From the NCBI GenBank assembly GCA_025716855.1, contig JAIXMQ010000190.1, forward strand, positions 1-14,532: a stretch of 14,532 bases of DNA. Direction: 5' to 3'. The position numbers were made by a program, and so were the translations under genes. Positions 9,080 through 14,532 of the stretch are shown piece by piece (position 1 is the stretch's first letter; each line of letters opens with the position of its first letter). This stretch comes from Pilaira anomala (taxonomy: Eukaryota; Mucoromycota; Mucoromycetes; Mucorales; Mucoraceae). The notes under the pieces were generated by a model. It was given only the letters and a program-made list of their open reading frames with translations, was not told where the DNA came from and did no database searches.

Positions 9080-9928
9080 AGTACGTTTATCCTTAGCAAC
9101 GGACTTAGCGCTATTAGAACCATTGGCAACCATTTCGCCGAGTAAAAGTGTCATATTTTTAAACCCGCTAATGATATCTGACATATCATCTTGTACTTGT
9201 TTAGCTTTCTTAGGGGTTTCTTCAACCTTAGTACGTTCTGTCTTGGAACTTTTCTTCAACTTTTTGTTTTCAATAATCTCAATTTCCGATTCAGAATCAC
9301 TATCTTCTGCATCATTGGCGTCAGAGTCACTATCACTCCGATCGTCTCGAGTGCCGTAAACTTCTTTAAGCATAGCGTATGCTTCTTCCAGGGTACGCGG
9401 TTTCTCGGTCTTTATAAAACGAATCATTTGTTTAGACTGGAGAACTTTGATGAAATATCTCAGGAATCCCGCAGATGTTATCATAAAATCCACATCGGAC
9501 GTAGAATCATCGTTCTCAGCAGGTACCTTGGATTGGTCTTCTTTCACTTTAGCAGGGTTATTTTGAGATTTCTTTATCTTCTGATCCTTAAATACTTGAG
9601 CGTTATATTTTAAACGCAATTTCTCGTAGCGCTCGATATAATCTTCCATGTTTTCCGAAGAGGACATCTTGGCGTTGAGAATACTTGAAATTATTTTATC
9701 AATGTTCACTTTTTTGGAGAGCTTTTCCATAAAAGCAGTTTTAAATTCGTCCCATGAATTGAAGTCTTGATGCATAAACCACATTTGCAATTGTTGTTTA
9801 AAACAGTTATCAACATAATTGAGTTTGGTTTTATCATCCCAATTGTTCATACTAGCAGCCTTAGTATATCTATACAACCAGAGATCCGGATCATCCTAAG
9901 ATGAGAATTTAGGGACATTAAAAATCAT
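9080..9928 (-). pseudogene. Gag capsid domain of the Ty3/Gypsy element
   Basis: The likely Met is at 9926-9928 (MIFNVPKFSS); an in-frame TAG at 9896-9898 follows within 11 codons. After it come DDPDLWLYRY and a typical Ty3 capsid region, with KLNYVDNCFKQQLQMWFM, then WDEFKTAFMEKL, then ENMEDYIERYEKLRLKY. A charged region rich in Ser, Asp and Glu (middle of the frame) and a Lys-rich stretch follow. The frame is then interrupted by the solo LTR; without it, the zinc knuckles follow directly. Upstream of the Met the frame stays open to a TGA at 10001-10003. The TAG would cut Gag to a short peptide unless translation restarts downstream. Confidence 0.8.
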
Positions 9929-10262
9929 TTTCCAGTAAAATTTAGCAGAGTAACAGACAGGTAGATTTGGATAATTTTGACTATCACACCCAAAGACTTT
10001 TCACCCATTTATAGTAATTATTTCACTCAAAAATGTCAATTTGGTCAGTCATTGGCTAGAACAAGGTTTCAGTCTAAAAAAATAATAATAATAATAATTA
10101 CACAAGATAATGATTACACTAGAAAATAAAACGATTTTGACTGGTTAACTCCTTGAGCACAAAAAAAAAATTAAAGAGTGTGAAAAATAAAATGATTAAT
10201 TTTCGTCAGAAAATAAAATCCTGAAGTAAAAACTACAGGCAAAAAAAAAGAAAGAAGGGTTT
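9929..10262. other. AT-rich spacer between retroelement Gag and transposase gene
   Basis: No gene is seen here. It contains an (AAT)n run (10081-10098), an A10 run (10161-10170) and three near-identical GAAAATAAAA-type motifs (around 10122, 10182 and 10209) that could be subterminal repeats of the DNA transposon. It should hold the retroelement's 5' LTR, but I find no match to the 3' LTR. It probably also contains the 3' flank and poly(A) signals of the transposase gene. Confidence 0.5.
10081..10098. repeat. (AAT)n microsatellite
   Basis: Six tandem AAT units follow an A-rich stretch. It is a simple repeat with no evident function. Confidence 0.85.
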
Positions 10263-10766
10263 TTATTGGTTTGAAATCCTCAAATTTGACCAGAGACTTC
10301 CAAACTTGTGAATATTCAACAGCCTGCGCTGTCCCAGATTTCCAAAGTTGTATGTCGAATGCATGTCCAAACGTTGCTTCAACATGATATCTTCCAAGTC
10401 ATATTCAGTTTCTTCCCCAATAGGTTTCATAACAATGTTATTATCTACTGTGGTCAGAAAATCTTCAAACACAGGGCTTCGATATCTATTAAAAAAACGA
10501 GAATATAGTGTAATACTGTATGGTTCAATTACATATTTTTGAATTATATATTTACCTCTATTTATTCTGACAATAGCACCAAAGAAGTCCATTGTTTCCG
10601 AGGGAGTTTTGTATTCAAACAGGCCTGCCGTAGTGGCAGTCATTCTCGAAGCCTCCCGGTAGTCATTGTTTGCATTTTCGCGAGAATCAAATAACTTTGT
10701 AAAAAAGTCAGGTTCATCAATCTTCAACTGCTTAATGCCAGAACTGACATCAACGACTCTTCGAAT
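10263..10766 (-). pseudogene. Transposase exon 3, C-terminal domain
   Basis: This is in frame with the previous segment after a single TAA. It begins IRRVVDVSSGIKQL and has about 167 residues of mixed charged and aromatic sequence (EPDFFTKLF, then FFGAIVRINRGKYI), ending in a natural-looking TGA at 10269-10271 or the stop at 10263. No catalytic motif is recognised. It may be the domain that contacts DNA or partner subunits. The upstream stop would remove it from any protein made. Confidence 0.6.
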
Positions 10767-11552
10767 TTATACCAGTTTCGACACAGGGTTCTTGTAGTTG
10801 ACCAAGAAAGATCCACCGCTGACAACATGATGGATTATGAACTGTCTGGCAAAGGCTATAGAAACATCTTTTGAAGGATTATGCCTGTTTGTTCGAAGAA
10901 TCTCTTCCCGAATAAACTTGTTAAACTGTTCACCGTGTTCAGTTTCATAATTGATAGACATACCAAAGCGATGGATGCCTGAAGCCATGTGGCGGAGCGT
11001 GTGCAACTTGGGTTGCAAAGAAAGCAAACATGTGGGGGTCTTTTTCGTTTCAATGCAAAAGTTGTCCAAGTGCAAGGTACATTTAATCAGCTTGTCGGCG
11101 AAATGATCAATCATCTTGATAAAGGCATCCTTATCACCAGTAAAGTTCCGCATGTAAGCCATAGAATACAAACAACTGTACACATCAAAACACTTTGCAG
11201 TAAGGTCAATGATATCACGTTCTGCGCAGTCTGGGAAAGTCTGCCTAAGAATGACCGGTATGATTTGAGTCAACTGTTTGAAGTCACGACCATGGAAAGA
11301 ACCATTGTGATTGAGAAGTGCTCTAAAGTTTCTCGAGTAAGCCTGGCATTTACGGTAATCAGAAAGAGCATTCTGAAACAAGTCTACTTCTGCCTTGGGC
11401 AAGGAAGTCTTCAGCAAGAATTGTACCAGAGTTTTTCCAATACCAAGGGGCAAAGTATGCAATAATTTGATGGGGGTATCCAGAGTAGGGTTATAAGATT
11501 CCAAAAGTAAAAGTTGTTCACTACCATTGACCGTGAAGCCGTCCTTATCCAT
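10767..11552 (-). pseudogene. Transposase exon 3, C-terminal half of catalytic region
   Basis: This is 261 residues in the frame one base away from the preceding segment. Motifs are TLDTPIKLLHTLPLGIGK (23-40), FHGRDFKQLTQI (86-97), QPKLHTLRHMASGIHRFG (180-197) and YETEHGEQFNKFIREE (202-217), the last holding the probable catalytic Glu. RHNPSKDVSIAFA follows. The order and spacing agree with the fungal family. It ends at TAA 10767-10769 in the middle of a still-conserved stretch, with the same frame continuing beyond. Confidence 0.78.
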
Positions 11553-12765
11553 AGATTTTTTTTACCTCTTCGTCGTCAGTATCCCTCAACAAGATGAGAT
11601 CATCTATTGTTCGTAAAGGGTAGCGGTGTTCGACAGGAGGAAGGAGAGTAGGATCTTCTAGGGCCAGCATGAGATCAGCACGTCTTTCCGCGGTAGCGTT
11701 TTTTCTGGGCTTGGGGTTAGGATTCTTTCGATTTCTAATCTTGCATTTTCTACAGAAACAACCAGCCACGCTGCCCTTGTGCATGGACAGTTCAGAGTGA
11801 CGGTAATTGTCGGCCTGAATGAGAAGCAAAGGCGCGACAACAAGAACAGTTTGCTTGTGAACAATCGAATTCATTTGGACACCCTTTTCAAGTTGCTTCA
11901 AGTCTTCGACAAGAGGGGAAAGCATATTGACGGCAGAGAGCTTCTTGTTAGAAGTACACACGAAAAAGCAGTTGTTTTTTGAGGACCTAGCATCATAAGA
12001 CATCGCAGCAGGAATCATCAAGTAACTATCAAACAGATTGTACTGTTTTGACAGATTTCCAGATGTGTCATCCGTAAACAACATCAAAGGAGTAACAACC
12101 ACTTTCATCAGATCAACATCCGGCTTGTTACGTTTCCATCTCTCACAAAAGCCTTGATTATTCCATAAGTTAAATACGTGTTCATTGTCATCGCAAAGAG
12201 AAGGTTGAACGTTCAAAAACTGGCCTACTTCACTTACATCGAATCGCCGAAGTCCATTGTTTGTTGAAGCAAAGCTGTTCTTTGGAATGGTTCTCGAGGT
12301 ATTCAACTCAATTAGAGGAACACGGCAGCGACACCGAGAGACAGCAAGAAACAAGGGGTCCATAACCAAGTAACCTTCAGCGTAGACTACATAATTTTGT
12401 TCAGTAGAGGCAGAGACATCATTGGGCGTAGCAAGAGGGATGGACATTTTTTGTTTAAAGAATCGATTGACCAGGAAATACTTGACATTGAACATAGGGA
12501 CAGATATTTCCAGCAAATCACCAACCCCAATACCTCTTCCATTGTCAAGAGTCACCATAGGATTTTGGAACATCTTGTGGGTCTTCCATTTATCACCTTG
12601 TTGCATACAACCCATCTCGCCTACGGTTTCGTCAGGAAGACTACTTAACATAGTGCTCTTGGTAGGATTGGCCATCAAGTGTTTCAAAAAAGCAGAAGGC
12701 TTGTTCATATAGAACGGATGTTTTTCTTCCTTTTTGTTTTGCACAACATGTCTAGTAGGAGTCAT
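11545..12765 (-). pseudogene. Transposase exon 3, N-terminal half of catalytic region
   Basis: This is 406 residues. KHPFYMNKPSAFLKHLMAN at the start is the conserved entry block of this family. Counting from Met, MLFTDDTSGNLSKQYN at about 228-243 probably carries the first catalytic Asp. HKGSVAGCFCRKCK at about 329-342 gives a zinc-binding Cys pair, preceded by QADNYRHSEL (317-326) with the likely second Asp. A Lys/Arg-rich segment follows and could be a nuclear localisation signal. It ends at TAA 11545-11547, a few codons after an A8 run (11556-11563); the homology continues in the frame starting at 11552. Catalytic assignments are by analogy with related transposases. Confidence 0.78.
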
Positions 12766-13224
12766 TGGGGGATTCTTGACTTCACGCGACTGTCGTAGTT
12801 GAGAACGTGATCGGTAGCAGGCAATTTCAAATCAGGATTCTTTTCTTTGAGTGTGAAAAGAACGTTAATCATGAGCATAATCAATTTAATCTTTTGCTCG
12901 GAAATGTTGACAGATCCGCCGTGGAAAAAAGAGATTATGACAAAGTCCAGAATAGATTTGAAAGGACCAGAGGGGCTGTGTTCCAAAGGGTACTCTTGCA
13001 CAACATCTTCAAAGGCACTGGTAACCATGCTAACGTCTTCAGAGCCATCGAGAGATCCTACAATGTTTTCCATAGGGGCAAGGACATTATAGTGATAAAA
13101 GCTATCGATACCATCAGGGACAACATCGGCAGCATCACCAAAGACAGCATCAATAGATTCAGTATCAGAATCATCACAGGAAAACCCGTTAAAGACAGAG
13201 TCATCAGAATCAGAATGGGAGGAA
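12762..13224 (-). pseudogene. Transposase exon 3, first segment (to C5 frameshift)
   Basis: It opens with a Ser/Asp-rich acidic tract (SSHSDSDDS, CDDSDTES) and passes into a more conserved helical region with KIKLIMLMINVLFTLKEKN. It then reaches DHVLNYDSRVKSRIPQ and stops at TGA 12762-12764. The next segment of homology lies in the neighbouring frame, overlapping at ATG 12763-12765. The change of frame falls at a C5 run (minus strand, about 12767-12771), one base short of the length that would keep the frame. Confidence 0.68.
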
Positions 13225-13290
13225 CTAATAATTGGGAAATTAAATTATTTTTTGTTAATATAAAAAAAAAAAAAGCTCTGTGAGGCTTAC
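13225..13290 (-). other. Transposase intron 2 (66 bp)
   Basis: The donor is GTAAGC (13290-13285) and the acceptor TTATTAG (AG at 13226-13225), with a T-rich tract between them. Splicing creates a Ser codon across the junction and extends the Ser/Asp run without a break. The length matches intron 1 and fungal norms. Confidence 0.7.
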
Positions 13291-13369
13291 CTTTCTTCAT
13301 CTTCAGAGTAAACGAAGTGTTCATCAGAAGAGTGCTGACAACAGCAGGAGAAGGGGGCACTGGTAGAGG
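13291..13369 (-). CDS. Transposase exon 2: acidic linker
   Basis: This is a 79-base exon in the frame set by exon 1 (phase 1 in, phase 2 out). It encodes a Cys- and Ser-containing stretch and then SSDEHFVYSEDEE, which continues into the equally acidic start of exon 3. Another frame is open here too, but it gives a hydrophobic run through the intron and has no continuation. Confidence 0.66.
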
Positions 13370-13439
13370 CTCTAAGAAAGTATTTTTTCAAGTAAGTTTT
13401 ACAAACTAAAAACTAACGCTTCTTTGATATCAAACTTAC
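13370..13439 (-). other. Transposase intron 1 (70 bp)
   Basis: It is GT-AG on the minus strand, with donor GTAAGT. Two tandem AG acceptors compete (ending at 13372 and 13370). Only the second keeps the acidic frame of exon 2 that joins smoothly to exon 3, so I chose it. Confidence 0.68.
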
Positions 13440-13602
13440 CTTTCATTTTAGACTTAAAAGAAAGACCGATTACAGGTCTCTTTTTGCAAGACTTCTCATG
13501 TCTTCTCACATTGGAAGGATTCGAAGTATAAGTACGATAATACTTACAGGTAATGTCAATTGGAGTTTGTCTATTTTTCAGTTTAATTTTATGTGTTGAC
13601 AT
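13440..13602 (-). CDS. Transposase exon 1: degenerate N-terminal zinc finger
   Basis: It starts at ATG 13600-13602 and codes for 54 residues plus one base. A Lys-rich start is followed by a BED/C2H2-like finger of the form C..Y...H...C (CKYYRTY, then NVRRHEKSC). The position of the second Cys is Tyr, one G-to-A step from a Cys codon, so metal binding is doubtful. The donor G|GTAAG (GT at 13439-13438) is a strong match to the fungal consensus. Read without splicing the frame would stop at 13399. Confidence 0.7.
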
Positions 13603-13628
13603 TGCGAAATTGTAAAGAAAAATAAAGT

Positions 13629-13663
13629 ACTTAGCAAAAAAAAAAAAAAAAAAAACGCTAAGT
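13629..13663. repeat. Inverted repeat flanking an A20 run
   Basis: ACTTAGC (13629-13635) and GCTAAGT (13657-13663) are perfect complements. Between them lie 20 consecutive A residues and one C. The repeat sits 27 bases upstream of the transposase start codon. It might mark an insertion scar or belong to the transposon's terminal region. Confidence 0.7.
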
Positions 13664-13782
13664 GTTTTTAGTACGGCGCACTAGTAAGCAAATTAAAAAC
13701 ATTCCGTCATTCACATCGTAAGCTAAGCCATAAAATTATAAAAGAAAAAATTTTCTTTATTTTTTTATTTCGCTTTTTCCTT

Positions 13783-13809
13783 TTTTATTTTATTTTATTG
13801 CAGGTAAGT
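13783..13809 (+). other. Back-to-back splice acceptor and donor (CAG|GTAAGT)
   Basis: A long T-rich tract (about 13751-13800) leads into TTGCAG (13798-13803), followed with no gap by GTAAGT (13804-13809). This is the sequence form of a recursive (zero-length exon) splice site. It could also be an ordinary donor after a T-rich exon end, or a chance match. No transcript evidence is available. Confidence 0.35.
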
Positions 13810-13874
13810 TCAAAATATTAAGATAGTTTCCTCTTATTCCTCTTATGTTGGCTCCACTCTATGTTAAGGTAATC

Positions 13875-13883
13875 TATATAAAG
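13875..13883 (+). promoter_or_regulatory. Candidate TATA box of a small plus-strand gene
   Basis: TATATAAAG lies about 95 bases upstream of a well-formed intron and about 180 upstream of the ATG at 14056. The spacing suits a short 5' UTR exon starting near 13910. It is inferred from sequence only. Confidence 0.4.
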
Positions 13884-13979
13884 AAGGTGTATGTTTGCAC
13901 ACTCCGTATCTCTAAGTACGATTATTTTCTTAATTTAATAGATGCCTTGAATTCTTAATCTCTTCAAGCTTGTAAAAAG

Positions 13980-14048
13980 GTAATATCCTCACTATTTAAG
14001 CACTTCTTTTTTATTTATTTTCATACTAACTTCTCTTCTTCTAAACAG
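13980..14048 (+). other. Candidate 69-bp intron in a 5' UTR
   Basis: The donor is GTAATA after AAAAAG, the branch point a perfect TACTAAC (14024-14030), and the acceptor CTAAACAG (AG at 14047-14048), 18 bases downstream of the branch with a pyrimidine tract between. The size equals the introns of the transposase gene. It is the best intron signal on the plus strand of this window. Confidence 0.6.
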
Positions 14049-14055
14049 CTTTCAA

Positions 14056-14136
14056 ATGCACTCTTTCTGTCTCTTTTACGTCTGTTTGGTCTTCCTTCCT
14101 GTTGCTACTACTATTGCATGCAAGGCGAAGCAATAG
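14056..14136 (+). CDS. Possible 26-residue signal-peptide-like ORF, likely truncated gene
   Basis: The ATG lies 7 bases after the candidate intron's acceptor. The predicted peptide has a short start (MHS), a hydrophobic core (FCLFYVCLVFLPVA), then TTIACKAKQ and a TAG. That is the shape of a secretory signal with its cleavage site and almost nothing after it. The stop overlaps the first base of a GC-rich palindromic cluster that begins at 14134, so an originally longer secreted protein may have been cut by an insertion. Alternatively it is a chance ORF. No homologue is recognised. Confidence 0.35.
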   Translation: MHSFCLFYVCLVFLPVATTIACKAKQ

Positions 14137-14300
14137 GGAAGCAGTATCCCTACCGGCCAAAAAGCAGCGTATTCTAGCTGTATCCCTGGGGACCAGGCCT
14201 AGCCTATTCTAGCCCTGCGGATCCGCAGCTTTTTTCCCCCCAAATATTCCCCCCAATATTTTTTTTAATAAAAACCAAATTTTCCAAAAACCAATTTTTT
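14134..14300. repeat. GC-rich palindrome and repeat cluster, probable element terminus
   Basis: Within a very AT-rich context this block is GC-rich. It holds TAGGGA/TCCCTA (14134-14139 and 14147-14152), a 14-bp perfect palindrome CTGCGGATCCGCAG (14215-14228) followed by T6 and a C-run, and direct repeats of GTATCCCT (14144, 14180) and TATTCTAGC (14170, 14205). Two imperfect tandem units (CCCCCCAAATATT-like, then AAAAACCAAATTTT-like) follow. Such clusters are common near the ends of DNA transposons and MITEs. The family is not identified and no partner terminus lies in the window. Confidence 0.5.
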
Positions 14301-14532
14301 TTTTTTCAAAATTTACATTCGGATTTTGAATTATAGACAAATTTCAGAGCTGACTTTCGATAAAATTGAGGTTTAAGGCTACCATATACAGTCGGAGTGA
14401 ATAAAGATATGGATTTTTTAAAATTTCAGTTTTTTTTATTGTAAGGGTCTATTACTTTTATTTTAAGTTTGAACCACTTTTCCAAACACGATCGCTTCAA
14501 TAATGCAAGAAATCACTAACGTACAACACCAA
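14301..14532. other. AT-rich sequence with no recognised gene
   Basis: There is no ORF of note, no LTR and no RNA gene. It may be the inner part of the element whose terminus lies at 14134-14300, continuing beyond the right edge. Confidence 0.4.

Larger units (their letters stand above)
4069..9928 (-). mobile_element. Decayed Ty3/Gypsy retrotransposon, 5' LTR not found
   Basis: Gag, protease, RT, RNase H and integrase are present in Ty3/Gypsy order, followed by a polypurine tract and a 3' LTR. Five lesions in Gag-Pol and a split of Gag by a solo LTR show an old copy. The sequence to the right of Gag (9929-10262) contains nothing resembling the 3' LTR, so the 5' end has been lost or displaced. 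The DNA transposase gene that begins at 10263 may mark the rearrangement. Confidence 0.85.
10263..13602 (-). pseudogene. CACTA/Plavaka-like DNA transposase gene, three exons, broken
   Basis: The gene model is exon 1 at 13440-13602, exon 2 at 13291-13369 and exon 3 at 13224-10263, giving a protein of roughly 1,050 residues. From the N terminus it has a degenerate zinc finger, an acidic Ser/Asp-rich linker, a conserved DHVLNYDSRVK block, and a large catalytic region. The catalytic region carries TDDTSGN, ADNYRHSE, CFCRKC, DTPIKLLHTLPLGI, GRDFKQL and YETEHGEQFNKF, followed by a C-terminal domain. This motif series is the one found in a large family of fungal transposases (FSDD.SGN.SK, DNPMQSE, CRKC, LHT.LLG, FG...TE) that are usually annotated only as hypothetical. 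I cannot name its formal family with certainty. Two single-base shifts and one stop interrupt exon 3. Cut-and-paste transposition in the nucleus is the presumed role. Confidence 0.78.

Noticed and set aside
9191..9613. Plus-strand 140-residue ORF opposite Gag
   Set aside because: It is the antisense of a conserved Gag frame, with Phe/Leu-rich composition produced by the Lys/Glu-rich sense strand.
10989..11465. Plus-strand 158-residue ORF opposite the transposase
   Set aside because: The minus-strand frame carries the family's conserved motifs, so this is its shadow.
11548..11569. A 22-bp GT-AG segment at the transposase A8 run, as a tiny intron
   Set aside because: It is far shorter than the 66-70 bp introns of the same gene and has no branch point; a one-base change at the A run is simpler.
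12807..13283. Plus-strand 158-residue ORF across transposase exon 3 and intron 2
   Set aside because: It reads antisense through an intron and has no domain.
10117..13664. CACTA-type terminal inverted repeats (CACTAG at 10117; CACTTAGCG reading inward from 13664)
   Set aside because: The two sequences agree for only four bases and no target duplication is visible, so the transposon ends are not assigned.

Overview
The window is a dense, nested pile of transposable elements from a eukaryote. An early-diverging fungus (Mucoromycota-like) fits best. The pointers are the AT-rich sequence, spliceosomal introns of only 66-70 bp with GTAAG-type donors, a perfect TACTAAC branch point in one candidate intron, fungal-type Ty3 retrotransposons, and CACTA-type (Tnp2 and Plavaka-like) DNA transposase genes. 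No bacterial genes, rRNA, tRNA or CRISPR were seen. The species assignment is inference. Nearly all coding sequence is on the minus strand, so the layout below is given by coordinate while genes read right to left.

Left part, 1-3926, three nested layers. A Tnp2-type transposase fragment (3270-3926, two in-frame stops) is cut off by the LTR (2899-3270) of a second element whose Gag (2005-2870) is frameshifted. That element is in turn interrupted by the 5' end of a third Ty3-type element (1-1975), whose Gag is fully open for 568 codons and runs off the left edge. This order implies Tnp2 oldest and the edge element youngest.

Middle part, 4069-9928, one decayed Ty3/Gypsy element. It reads Gag, two CCHC knuckles, protease, RT, RNase H, integrase, polypurine tract, and 3' LTR. 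It carries three in-frame stops, two frameshifts and an Asp-to-Asn change at the first RT catalytic position. Its Gag is split by a 796-bp solo LTR (8284-9079). Removing the LTR with one copy of a 5-bp near-perfect target duplication rejoins the Gag-Pol frame exactly. No 5' LTR is visible.

Right part, 10263-13602, a three-exon DNA transposase gene related to CACTA/Plavaka-like fungal transposases. Two short introns are well supported by frame and splice sites. The long third exon is broken by two one-base shifts at homopolymers (C5, A8) and one stop. Beyond it (13603-14532) lie a possible small plus-strand gene (TATA box, 69-bp 5' UTR intron, 26-residue signal-peptide-like ORF) and a compact GC-rich cluster of palindromes and short repeats that looks like the terminus of another, unidentified element.
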